From Tridacna crocea (taxonomy: Eukaryota; Mollusca; Bivalvia; Cardiida; Cardiidae): a stretch of DNA of 64,000 nt. Both the position numbers and the translations under genes were made by a program. Under the pieces are notes generated by a model. That model saw only the letters and a list, made by a program, of their open reading frames with translations. It did no database searches and was not told the DNA's origin. Of this stretch, positions 1 to 11,335 are shown piece by piece. The stretch is taken from NCBI GenBank assembly GCA_943736015.1, contig OX031072.1, positions 11,435,501-11,499,500 on the forward strand. Reading direction: 5' to 3'. How positions within the stretch are numbered: position 1 is the first letter of the stretch; every line of letters starts with the position of its first letter.

Positions 1-579
1 TAATTGACTGACGGCTGCGGATGGGTGGAAAGAGTCATACAAGAACGACAGAAACTTCGGTTAGCCACGCCTCTTTTGATTGACGGTGTACGAAAGTGCG
101 TTTTGAGTCGTACGCCGTTAACTCTTTATATATGTTGTCCTTGAACTAGTTTCAGGACAATTGTCTGCAGTCAGGCTCAGTCGGCATATCACAGGTGATG
201 GTAGCCATCATATCCCTCGTCTGTATCTATTGGATTGATATGCAGCAGATCGATACATTCATCGCCCATAAATACGTCGGTTTTACCAGTTCTGAAAATT
301 GTCAGGCTCCTCTTCCAAAAGAAAACTTGGGTTTTAATTTTCTATCGAAATCTTTCGAACCATATTTCAGATGACAAACAGTTCGTACATTAATTTTTTT
401 ATCAATTCCAATTGAAGTTTTAACCGACAGGTAGACAGATTTGAATAACTTCATCCAGGTCGTTTATGTCGTTGCTAATCGAATCACATTGGCCCGCCAT
501 GTATAAGATCACGTGACTCTCAGTTCAAATGTAGACGACCGTTATACGGACGAGGTTAGATGTTGGGACGGAATCGGCT
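1..579. other. No gene seen
   Basis: AT-rich sequence with no recognisable coding, RNA or repeat structure. It leads into the dispersed repeat that begins near 580. Confidence 0.5.
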
Positions 580-1340
580 GAATTTCATGCTCCTTGAAGC
601 TATAGATTCAGCAATGGATGCATACTTCGAGCCGATTGACGACGAGGAATTTTATAATGGATTTATTTTCCCCGACACAGGCGACGTCTCGCTAACAAAA
701 CTGTGTACAATAAACACCCATGTCCCTCTAAAGTGGCTCACTGTCCAGGTTCTGTTTCATTTCTAACCCATACCAGGTAAGTCCTCTTTTTTGCTGCTCT
801 GAGGCAGAAGGCGTGTGAAAACATTGTGGGTAGAGGAGAAATTGCTTGTAAGTAGCATTTTCTCCTATCCTACTGTGTTTCTTTTTTTTTTCCACAGACA
901 AATCCTATAATTTGAGCAAGTACAAAGTTGTTGTCTGCGAACGTTTTCAAATTGGACCCAAACCAAATTTCCCAGCCTGGTAAAGACTTCCTTACCAGCG
1001 TCGTTAAAACCAGATTTTTTCTTTGGTAAAGGGTTAAATACCACGTGGTCAAGTACGAGTTGTTTAGTCCCGATATTCATGTGGAAATTACGTCACTTTT
1101 TTGGCGATGATGCAATTAGTTGGAATAGTCCCCGCCCCTTTCACTACAGTGTATGCATTAGATTGGTATTTACTCTACAAAGACCAGCTAAAATACTGTG
1201 GGCGGAGCTTCTCGTTAACCGGGATACAACTGTATATAGGTCAAACATTTAATGATTAAGTGGTCACATATTGCAACATATTGAGTCTGTATGAAATTAA
1301 ATCAAGCAATTTTGAACGAAATCCGGCGGTTTCATTGGTT
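580..1340 (+). repeat. Dispersed repeat, copy 1 (partner at 49362-49950)
   Basis: Long stretches match 49362-49950 in the same order. They include a segment encoding FIFPDTGDVSLTK (about 659-697), a block around 'CTGTTTCATTT' and 'AACCCATACCAG', an imperfect hairpin built on GGAGAAAT and ATTTTCTCC, and the block 'CAACATATTGAGTCTGT' near 1275. Copy 1 carries roughly 200 extra bases around 985-1240 that copy 2 lacks. No complete protein can be read. The short open frame 560-766 is part of the repeat and is not supported as a host gene. The transposon class is unknown, and no terminal repeats were found. Confidence 0.75.
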
Positions 1341-1571
1341 TAGAAAGTAGGTCAAACTGTAAACATACCTTCTGTTCTTGATAATTATTTGCAAACAAAT
1401 ACGTTTTTCAACCGTATCACACCCCATTCTAGTGACAGATTTTTAATATCACACACCATCAGTTGATTATCCTCTATTTATAAGATGGCCCACGTAACTT
1501 ACGGCTACATATTTACAGCACAAAGCGAAGCTCGCGCATTGCAAGTTATGCACACCTGGATGGGGTCCTTA

Positions 1572-2669
1572 CAGGGTTTTCCTTGACGCACGATTTTGTG
1601 CGTTTTGACGCACTTTTAAGGAAAATGTCGCACAATTTTTTCAGTAATGCGTCACGGTGGACGCACAAATACGATCAGAGGTAATAATGATCGTATATAC
1701 CTTCCGACACTCTTACATCGCGATTAGATGAAAAATCTTGAGTACGAACTGAAAATTGGACGAAAGAGTGGACTGTGTATCGATTTTACTAAAGTACCGA
1801 CGGTCTTTACCAAACAGATCTAAACTACACCAGTCGATCTCTAATGACAATATGGCTCTGTCAAAATCGACGTCATTCTTGCTGTCTGCAAATAAGAAGA
1901 GCCCGTACACAAAGATCAGACAATACAACGTCTGGTAAGAGCACCCAGAATCACATTTCAAGGTCTCGAGAATTTATTCGTTTAATTCATGTATGCGAAG
2001 AACAGTCACAAAATTAGCATCGGAGCAGACACCTTCTGACTGAAGGTAGATCGCGACCCGCGTGTCGAAACACAAGAATCGGCCATTTAATTGGTGATAC
2101 AATTTTATTTCCGGCCGAAATGGATAATCTTTATCAAGAAAAATAACAGAGACTTTCTACTCCGGCCCACAACAAGCATTCTTCGCCCACGAAATGATCG
2201 ATTCCTGTTATATAACCCATAACAAAGAGAAAGGCTACACATACTTCGAAAATCAACCCTTGTGCTGCAGAATCAAAACACTAGCAATCATGACGATACC
2301 CTTGAAACATTAAAATTACCTACAGATATGACAGCTTGTCTGTAGGTAGAGCATATTTGCTCGTTAATAACAGGCTTTATAAAGCAGACTCCAGATAGTC
2401 TTTATGAAATAGGTGCCATCTATGCCCCCTCTATATAAAGAGAGTCTCTGGTGTTACTATGTATCTATCACCATGAAAAAATTCATATAAAGACTATAAT
2501 AGATAAACAAAGATTTACAGTGAATAGAAAACATGACAAAAACACATACTTTCACAAATAGTAGCTTTTATTTAAGGAAATTTCATTTTGTTGTGACCCC
2601 CACAAATTCCAAAATGACCCCTATTATTTTTGACTAGGGGGTCACAATGACCCCCGAGGAAAAACCCTG
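1572..2669. mobile_element. hAT-like non-autonomous DNA transposon
   Basis: The element starts CAGGGTTTTCCTTG and ends CGAGGAAAAACCCTG, giving imperfect terminal inverted repeats of about 14 bp. It is flanked by a perfect direct repeat GTCCTTA (1565-1571 and 2670-2676), which is the expected target-site duplication. CAGGG termini are typical of hAT elements, whose duplication is usually 8 bp; here 7 bp match. The left subterminal region repeats GCAC/GTGC motifs. The right one has a perfect 11-bp hairpin (TTGTGACCCCC at 2591-2601 with GGGGGTCACAA at 2637-2647). No transposase is readable, so it would need one supplied in trans. The open frames 1713-1961 and 1756-1938 inside it look like chance frames. 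Confidence 0.75.
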
Positions 2670-2882
2670 GTCCTTAGATTGTTAAGAGTGCCCATACGTA
2701 CACCTGCGGCCAGTTCAGTTCAAGTCCAAGTCGTAAGCTTTGCTAAGTGATTTCATGGCTGATGCTTTAACTCATTACCAGACGACAAAGTTTTAGGCTG
2801 TTTCAAATTGAAAGCATTTGCAGACGACAAAATAAAGGTAACTGAAAAATTGAAATTTGTTCAAGGAAGGGTAGAAAATACT

Positions 2883-2931
2883 GTGGGAAAAGGAGAAAAT
2901 GCTGTTTACCAGCATTTTCTCCTTTTCCCAC
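2883..2931. repeat. Perfect 22-bp inverted repeat (hairpin)
   Basis: The arms 2883-2904 and 2910-2931 are exact reverse complements, with the core GGAGAAAATGCTG on the left and CAGCATTTTCTCC on the right, around a 5-base loop TTTAC. Degenerate relatives occur near 830-885, 49615-49680 and 33235-33300, so this is probably a foldback module of a repeat family and not a host regulatory site. Confidence 0.85.
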
Positions 2932-2934
2932 ATT

Positions 2935-5900
2935 GTTTTCTAAAGGCTTCTTTCTCAGGGGCGTCAAAAGTAGGGATTGTGTGGTAATGGGTTAAGGCAC
3001 TTGGCACAGTTAACTCGATCTATATTACTTTATTTGAGTCTTCACCACAGGCTAAAAGGTCATATCAAGTAATTCAGCTCCGCAAAGATTTACTTAAGAG
3101 TTATACTTTCACGAGGCCTAAAAGTGCCTTCGCAAGAGAGCCGAAGGCGGATGTCAAACGGATGCTTAGGAACAATTTCAGACGTAAGCTTGAAATGTCG
3201 TCATACAATACCGGATAGCATAAATAAGTGTAGGAAAAAAAATCGGAAAACCTTTATAAGCATAAAGCTGACAAACCGTCTATAAAAGGTTATCTCAAAC
3301 TGTGATCGTTGAATAACTATAGGGTCATTTGCAATTGATGAAACAGACTTTTGAAAATGGAATTTAATTATTCAAGTCAAATTATCCTGGAAAATACGTT
3401 AAAAATGTTAAACCGAAGATAAGAATACACAAGTTATGCCTAGATCTGGTCTAAATCTACTTTCCTTGCAAAGTTCTCGAAATTCATGCCTAACATTTTA
3501 AAGGCAATCAGTATACCGCACACAGATAAATTCCGGATATCAACTTTGACGGATCCATTTACGGGATAACGTCGTAGGGGACAAAGCTGTGTTTTCTGAT
3601 GAAAAATCAAATCAGAACAAAAATGTCGCTTGAAACTCTGACACAAATGGGTTAGGATATTTTATACGGATAACGTTTTCTCCTTTCACCGGCCCATCTT
3701 TGGTTAAGAATATTTACCCACGCACACACACACAAGACATAAGCTGTGCTTATAATAAAAATGGAAAGCTAAACTCTTCGAACATTTGAAAAATTACTTC
3801 AAAATAATTTACAGACGACTTCTTCTTGCCAAGTAGACAATTACGAAACAAAAACAGCCACACACTTTTGGTAGAAGAAGCTCTGGTTTAGCGAACAATT
3901 TTCCCTCACAACTGAAATGTTTTCCAGAATAATATGTAGCGCCTTAACACCATGTTGATTTTCGATGTCTTTAAGGGTGTCTTCAAAGTTTTTATTGCAC
4001 CTTTGTCCAGAGATTGAATATAGATATATATATCCAATTGGCCAAGCTTTACTGTACTTTATGTCGTGCTTTTCGTTAGGTTATCGAGAAATATCTGTGA
4101 AATGTTTTTCAATATCTCATGATTTCGTGAATAAAAATACCGATTTCTATATACTAACGCATCAATTACAGGCCGAAACAGGGCTCCCGTGCACTAGTTA
4201 ACTAGGTAAAACACGCGATCCTCACGAACAATTGAAAATATTATGAAAATTACCTTACATTTCTCGCGCTTGACGTAATATTGTATTACATTGCTACGCT
4301 ACGGAGAAAAGAACTATACTGCATTTCAATAGGGTCCCTCTCCCCAAACAGTTAAAAGCATAAAGTAAGTAGATTTTTTTTCGGCGAAAGATCGGTATTT
4401 CGAGAACATCGTCGGTAATACATTCACACGTGGTTGAGCCACTCTTCAAATTACTACCGATGTTGTTCATTCGAGGAATCAAATTCCGATCTTTTATCGT
4501 AAAAAATAAATGACGTTCATTCATCGCAGGATCAGGTAAACTCGTACAACACTTGAGACAAAAGAGAGGCTTCTGATGAGGGAATCTTTGAAAATAAGAC
4601 GTATCATGTTTGGAAGGTAAATTATATATTTAAACTATTAAAAAATGTTGCTTTTTACAAGTTTTTTATTAGCAGTCTAAGGGTTTACACGTCGAAAGAG
4701 GTCGAGTTAATGTCAGGCGCTATTTAAATTGGTTATTGTTTACAAATGAGAATGATTTTTATTTTTCATCTTTACCTGGGTCTTATTCACCATCCATTCT
4801 TTGTTTCATTCTTAGACTTATTCTAGATTGGGAAAGTAAAAAACATCTGAATGACAAAACCGTTTGCCTAAACCAGTGAGAAGTTGTGTTACTTTCAAAT
4901 ACAGAAAATTCTACAGAATGAGACTAGGAATATCTTTTAGAAGCTGGTGAATACAGACCTAAAGCTTATTCTGAAATGTGCATTATCGACTGACCCTCTT
5001 CAAATAATTGAAAATTGACCATTATCTGTATCCCTTGACATATTCTAATCTTATCAAGCGGCAGCGAGAAGTCAATATTTTCTATGAAATATCTGACTTC
5101 TTACTATCACGAACATATAACAATTGTCATAAAGCCAGATGAGTTTGCTATCTGTCGTCAAACACAACCGTTGTTAGCGCATGTAGTGTTCTACGAAGAT
5201 TCGACCTGTTTGCAATGATTCATCACTACCCTGTGAAGGATAAATATTCAAACAAGGTAAGCTAAAACTGGCAGCGAATAAAGTAGCAATGAGAAAAAAG
5301 CGAAAGTCTATCTGTGGAAAGATCTAGCCTGTTTTTCGCTTCAAATTTCTCAAAAAAAAATAGTTATTTCAAGCAGGAGAAAAGCTTTTACAAATGGGAT
5401 TGTTTTACCGAATATCTTTGAATGTAGTTTTTAAATATAGACTTATGGCGAACAACTGGTTGATCTTCATACCCCGTGCTGTGCTTTTAACCAAAACTAA
5501 GACTCCCTAATTTCTGTAGTATGACACACATTGCTAATACGTTGGTTCGCAAACAGAAAAAAATATCGTTGATTGGAATTGATCAAACTGACAATGGAAG
5601 AGTTTCGACTCAAGTAAATAACTACATTTTGCGTATTTCAAGGCACCAATCTTCTTCCAATTCATCCTATTATCATATAGTTTCAAATATACTGACAGTC
5701 CCTTCCCATAATGGGAAAGAAGTTAAATCCTTAACATTTACTAGACTAGTTTCTTTCCAGTCTTTTCAGTTATATACAAACAAATCGTTTATCTCACTTG
5801 AACATAAATTTAAATATTTCAAAGAACATTTGATCGAATTTATGTGGTTTCAATTTAGGATTGATTTAAAAAAATCTGGTCTGACCTTAAACATACAATG

Positions 5901-6241
5901 AACTATTTCTTAATTTTCACGTCTGGTCAGACTTACTAATCAAAACACATTTTATATATTTTTTATATAAATTAGGTATCCGATAATATGGAATTCTTCG
6001 TCTCTGCAATAATTCTCATCACCAACTATTCGCTCAAAAGAATTCGGAAGCAAGAATAAATTTCATGTATTAGGACAACATGACAACTTTAAAATCATTC
6101 ATTCACGTCTCTAGAAATATTAATTTGGTTTTAGCATTGTATCGACCGTGCAGAATATATGTCAAAGCAATCAGCAATCCTTTAGTACTACGGCTTAATT
6201 CCATAACGTGTTTAGTACTAATTTAACACGGTCCGGCTTCA
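2935..6241. other. AT-rich intergenic DNA
   Basis: No gene was recognised. The 126-residue frame at 5521-5901 and the 78-residue frame at 3965-4201 have no recognisable motif, no convincing splice context and AT-driven composition. A short (CA)n run lies near 3723-3735. This interval is downstream of the IL-17 exon on its strand, so part of it may be the gene's 3' untranslated region. I found no clear AATAAA on the minus strand close to the stop. Confidence 0.45.
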
Positions 6242-6757
6242 TCAGCTTTCGGCACGTCTTCCACAATAACACGAAGAAGTAACAGGTATAGTAACAAAAT
6301 AGAACTCATTATCAAATATTCTGTCAGATTCACTTACGTCGTCGCCATGAGCTACACGTTTTAATACAGGAACGGAATACTTCCTTGGTATACAAGAATA
6401 GTGGCCGTGGTAACAAGTAGATGTACTACAGCGAGCATCTCGAACAAACCGCGGATGGAAGTTTTCACCAAGGTCTCTCCAGAATACAACACAATTGCAT
6501 GACCATGGAAGCTGTCTATTGTTTGTAAACATCAGATGAAGAGCCGGTCTTCCCGTTCGTTCTTCTGCTTCAAGCAACGACAAATACCGTCTTGGATTTG
6601 TCACTGTTCGGCTTACAATGAAGCTGTTTTGAAATCGAGGGCTGTTGAAGTTGTACTCGGGAAATCTATACATAGGGAAAGTTTGTGGTGTAGTTAGCAA
6701 TTGTTGTTGCTCTAAGCTCTGTGTTCCGTGACATAAGCAGGTGACAATGGCAAAAGA
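6242..6757 (-). CDS. Interleukin-17-family cytokine, terminal exon
   Basis: This encodes a secreted cystine-knot cytokine of the IL-17 family; in animals these bind IL-17 receptors and trigger inflammatory and antimicrobial signalling. The exon encodes 171 residues and ends in TGA. Residues 1-14 are hydrophobic (SFAIVTCLCHGTQS), the likely end of a signal peptide. The C-terminal half carries the IL-17 pattern: PW at 84-85, C87 and C89, then RFVRDARC (103-110), C115, C122, VPVLKR (129-134), and FYFVTIPVTSSCYC (152-165), the paired strands ending in the family's Cys-x-Cys. I place the start at a splice acceptor, CCTTTTTCAG on the minus strand ending at 6758, because there is no in-frame ATG. 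The frame continues upstream of it only into a TTG. Exon 1, with the start codon, is probably further upstream (above 6780) and was not identified. No frameshift or stop is seen. Which IL-17 subgroup it belongs to cannot be told. Confidence 0.87.
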   Translation of the reverse strand, partial: SFAIVTCLCHGTQSLEQQQLLTTPQTFPMYRFPEYNFNSPRFQNSFIVSRTVTNPRRYLSLLEAEERTGRPALHLMFTNNRQLPWSCNCVVFWRDLGENFHPRFVRDARCSTSTCYHGHYSCIPRKYSVPVLKRVAHGDDVSESDRIFDNEFYFVTIPVTSSCYCGRRAES

Positions 6758-6775
6758 CTGAAAAAGGACACATTT
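6748..6775 (-). promoter_or_regulatory. Splice acceptor of the IL-17 exon
   Basis: Read on the minus strand, a pyrimidine run CCTTTTT is followed by CAG and then the coding sequence TCTTTTGCC. This is a good animal 3' splice site, and it explains why the frame lacks an ATG. The exon begins in phase 0. Confidence 0.65.
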
Positions 6776-6778
6776 CAA

Positions 6779-7487
6779 TTAATACGACGTACAAAGGAAA
6801 CGACAAGACATATCATCATGTTTCTTTGAATAGTTAAGAAAGCTTAGGGTGATCATAGAACTCAGGATGTGCACTGTTATCTCTGTTCTAATCATTCTTG
6901 TATATTTTGAGATTTTTTTTTTCTTTCGAAAATGGTCTAAACATTTCAATATAAGTCTATAAATGTTTTTCCCTACTTTAAAAAGACGGATATGTATCTA
7001 ATTGCATTTAACCTAGACTTTGCTTCCACTTTAGCATCTTTAATTTGGTCTATAACTGTTAGAGAAATTTCCCGATCTATTTGTAATGCAATCTTGTCCA
7101 CGTAAACTTACGCAACAACATTAACCTTGAAGATTGAAGTATAGAGTGCGCATTGTGTGCAATCTGATCTCGATCGACACGGTCAGTAAATTCTGTTCTT
7201 TGTAGCAGTGCGTTCAAAAACTCAAAAAATGTAACCATGACAATCTAATAACATTATTGCGCAGAAAAGGGCGGAAGCCTAACTAGGCCTATTTGTGTGT
7301 GTGTGTGGGGGGGTGCATTATGTAATGATGAAGCACAGATCTGGCTTCAGGTAGTTACATCTTACTTAGATAATTTGCTATCAAAATGGTCAAAAACTCT
7401 GTGAACAACACATGTTCCGACAGTTAAACATATTAGTAGTTCAATAACTATTTCAACTGCATATTATGCAAACAATAGAAACAAGAG
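6779..7487. other. Presumed intron or upstream DNA of the IL-17 gene
   Basis: AT-rich, with no exon identified. A minus-strand ATG-TTG-TTG-C followed by GTAAGT near 7108-7125 resembles a start exon, but joining it to the exon at 6757 gives the wrong frame, so I do not call it. A short (GT)n and G run lies near 7292-7312. Confidence 0.4.
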
Positions 7488-7945
7488 GGCCAAGATACCG
7501 CACAACGCAAAGATCCTCTCCTCCCTCCACCCCCACCATCACTTTTTAGATGAATCGAAATTTCACCACCAGTGTCTGAAAAACGTCACCAATGAACATT
7601 ACCGTGAAATTATTTCAAAATTTGACCGGCGGTTTCGAGGAGATTTTAAGGAAAGCAAAGAGTAACCCCTCCCCATCACGGCCATGTTTTTCCATGGATT
7701 AAATTTTCACCAACAGTTTTTTTTTTTTAAAAAGGCGACCCAAGATATATTTCTGTGAAATTATTTCAAAATCTGATGAGCGGTTAAAGAGAATTAAAAA
7801 AAAAAAAAAAATTCCATTCGATTGCCATGGTAACCAGAGTTTTTGATGGAATCAAATTCTATGAACAAACTTTAAAGAGGACCTCAAATGAACATTCCGG
7901 CCAAGTTTGGTTCTAATTGGCTTGCGAGAATTTATGAATTCGTCG
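7488..7945 (-). repeat. 160-bp-unit bivalve repeat, degenerate copy
   Basis: It begins with GAGGGCCAAGAT, the reverse complement of the family's 3' end. It contains TGAAATTATTTCAAAAT blocks at about 7603 and 7758 and the 'CCATGGTAACCAGAGTTTTTG' type segment near 7824, all shared with 41143-42293 in inverse orientation. The 5' terminal segment (GCTCACCTGAGC) is missing or mutated. Confidence 0.75.
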
Positions 7946-10084
7946 TCTGCAAGACAACGAGGGTAGTCACCAGAAAACAGAGTCGATTGAAGAATTGGAC
8001 ATTATAAAAAGCAGAATAGAAATGGTTAATAAATACAATGTATCTATACCTTATCGAATACCAATTTCCAGTTTAATTCTGCCATTGCGAATAATGTTCT
8101 TTGATTATAGTTTACCAATGGGTTTAGGCAAACATGAAGGTTTTGATTGATGCAAAATTCATATGTTCGATTGTTTTTAGCCAAGGCTTTTTTCCCAGAA
8201 CGCTTTGTTTCCCCTTTTACCATAGTGTTTATACCCTTTAAAGCAAATAAACGAAGAAAAGAAGAAGAAGAAGAAGAAGAAAAAACATTTAAGTTGCTGT
8301 CTAAAGATAACTTGGATTTGTACAAATGTATTGACGTTTTATTTACACTTATTCATGCGCTTTTCATCCTGAGCAGTAAGATCATTTTTTAAGATCAAAC
8401 AGGAAAATGCGGGTTCTACTGTCCGGTTACAGTTACATTTAGAAATATACAGGGCATCCTATTCTCGATGATTATTCTTTCAAAAGTTTACAACTGCCTT
8501 GAGTTTGAAAAAGGTATCTTCAGGAATGAACAAAATTTCAAAAACTGTCACATTTTCAGCACAGAAACGGTGTCGACGGTTAGGGTATGGCAATGCCCTG
8601 ACATTGTATTGAACACAGCTGAGCTAAAACGTTAAATACCATCCAATATCTTAACTAGTTTTGATTATAAACATGATGAAAATAGTTTTGTATCCCTTTC
8701 AAATGCACAGAAATATGGAATAACTAAAGATGCCCCGAGTCTGTTGGAAAATGAGAAAAGTAGGCCAGAGTCCTTCAAGAGCTTTATTTTTGTTAGAGGC
8801 ATTTTCCATTCCGGAACAATGACCAAGATTGTACCATCGGGAGGTTTTGACAACTACAAGTCCTAAATCTTTCTGTATTCTTTTGATATAATGGTGTGCA
8901 AAAGCATCTTTAAGAAGCACATTTTAGGATTAAAACCATATCGCAGAGCATTAATCATAATTCACTTTAAATTCATTTTAGGTTATCTGGAAAATGATCA
9001 GCATCCTCTCTGCGAGAGGTATTACTTGTAACTCAACTTTCTTCGGAGGAGTACGGCAAAGATTGTTTAATGAATAAAAGAATTATGGTTAGGGCAGCAT
9101 AATGGGATTCGTGTTACATCGCCTTTCAGCTAAAAATTGTTCCGCTAATACTCGGATATCCCGTAATCGATCGAATCTGCTTTCTTACCTCTATACACGT
9201 ATATATTACTAAAAGTATCAAATCAGGTTGTTGTGTGTAGGTGTTTTCATTTTTCTCTTTTTCACCGAATGAAATTCACGCAATCCACTCACTGTGATTT
9301 TTTTCTCGCTTAATGGTAACAGTTACGAAAGAAATCAACACTGGTTACTATCCATAAATCTTTAAAAAAGGTTGGAATGAAAAAGAGAGAGAGAGTACTA
9401 ATAATGAATGATCTCTTCTTTTCGAGTATATTTTCATAACACACCATGTTCATTGAGGTTAAAAGAAATTATGAAACAGAAACGGTTCTTTGGTGATGTA
9501 TCATAAAAACAAAGAATACAATTTAAGATACAAATTTATATTACGATACACATACAACTTTTACACTTGTACCTGCTTCTTGTATGAGCTGCATGATGTT
9601 GGACAGTTTAGTACTCTTACAAAAACAATATTCATTTCGGTTTGCCGGAGTTAAAATGTCCTGAAAGTTTCAGTCTGTGCCTATAATATTATTACTGCTG
9701 CTTGCATTGCTCAACAAATATGCTCATGAATGAAGTCATTTCCTTTCAGTCGATTTTGACATGAACCAGTCGTATACTTATTTACAGAAACCATATAAAA
9801 GCTGGTACAACTACAAATCTAAGAGTCTTTTACATTAGGAAAAATGTGGACAGAGATACGTTGCTTGTTACAGGCAATTTCACCTTTTATTGCGTTTCTT
9901 TTAACTTCTTCTACAGACTCGTTTAACGAACGATCCATCTAATAAATTTGTAACAAGAGCGTCAAATTGTCACAGGATACGCCCATCCCACGCCAGTTGT
10001 CAAGTGGGGGGATCATAATCGTAAAGGCAGGTAGAAGAAAATAGTAGTTTAGCATAAATCATGTAAGTGATTAAATTAGGCATG
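7946..10084. other. Intergenic DNA
   Basis: No gene was recognised. A short GAA microsatellite lies at about 8256-8283. The overlapping frames at 8044-8392 and 8665-8920 have no recognisable domain. Confidence 0.45.
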
Positions 10085-11335
10085 AATGTCTCCTCTAATG
10101 TTAAGGTAACGAGCATAAAAAAATTCAGGTCATTCCAACATGAAACGGCAAAGTTATATTGTAGATAATGAATAGGGAATAATTCCAGAAAGGCATTAGG
10201 TAAGGTTACAGTTCCAGTGCATTGCATTTAAAGTTATATTCTGGACAAGCAATGAATGCCGTAAAAATGACGATCAAAGGGAAATAAATTAAAGACGGCA
10301 CAAGGTAGAGTCACTGTTCTTGCGCACTGCACTTTCGAATATCGGAACAAATTATCATACAAAAGTTCAAGTCATTCCTTCTTCAGATGACAAAGTTAAG
10401 CACCAGACAAGCAGAAAACGCTGTAAAAATGACGATCAAAGGGAAATAACTCAACGTCAGCACGAGAAAGAGTTACAATTCCTGCGCATTGCACTTTCTA
10501 ATGTTGCAACAAACAAGCATTCCATATTTCAAGTCATTCCTACGTAAGATGACAAAGTTATTTGCCTGACAAGCAAGAAATGCATAAAAAAAGATCTGAG
10601 GGGAATAACTCAAAATTTGAGCTAGGAAGAGTTATGATACTTATGCACTGCACTCCATATTTTTTTTAACAATCGTGCATACCAAATTTGAAGATTTTCA
10701 GACTGAAAATGATAAAGTTATATTCTGGACAAAAAGAAAATGCTGCGAAAATGACGATCAGCGATCAGAGGGAAATAACTCAAAGACAGCACGAGGTAGA
10801 GTTGTGGTTCTTTTGCACTGCACTTCGTATTATTACAACAAACACAAACGCCAAATTTCAAGTCAATCGGACAAGGGATGACAAAGTTATTCTCCAGACA
10901 AGCAGAAAATACTGTAAGAATGACAAAAAGAAATAACTCAAACACAGGACCAGGTAGAGTTATGGTTCTTTCGTATTGCACTCTGTATTATTGCAACAAA
11001 GACAATTGCCAAGTTTCAAGTCAATCGGACCATAGATGACAAAGTTATGCTCCACACAATCAGAAAATACTGTAAAAATGACAAAGTGAAATAACCTAAA
11101 AGACAGGACAAGATAGAGTTATGGTTCTTTCGCACTGCACTCTGTATTATTGCAACAAACACAATTGTCAAGTTTCAAGTCAATCGGACCAGGGATGACA
11201 AAGTTATGCTCCGGATAAAGAACTGGACGCCGTCCGACCGCTCGTATGCAATGGGTGATCCCACAATACGTCCCGTCTTCGACAGGCGAATAAAAAGTAC
11301 AGTTGATTATGGGCAAAACATCAATTACTTGCTCT
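10085..11335 (+). mobile_element. Tandem-core (pearl-like) non-autonomous element
   Basis: An internal array repeats with a period of about 160 bp. The landmark (GA)CAAAGTTA(T) recurs near 10227, 10388, 10551, 10711, 10880, 11037 and 11197, each followed by a CCAGACAAGC-type block and then AAAATGACGATCAAAGGGAAATA or a variant. After the last unit comes a unique GC-richer end (11215-11335) with GGACGCCGTCCGAC and CACAATACGTCCCGTCTTCGAC. Tandem ~160-bp cores with such ends are characteristic of the bivalve 'pearl' elements, later linked to Helitron/Helentron-derived non-autonomous elements; that assignment is from knowledge of the group. Open frames inside it (10320-10547, 10675-10981, 11119-11412) are repeat artefacts. 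Confidence 0.75.

Noticed and set aside
5521..5901. 126-residue plus-strand frame as a gene
   Set aside because: AT-driven composition with no motif; no promoter or splice signal could be argued.
7108..7125. Start exon of the IL-17 gene (ATG-TTG-TTG-C then GTAAGT)
   Set aside because: Joining it to the exon at 6757 would put the cytokine out of frame.
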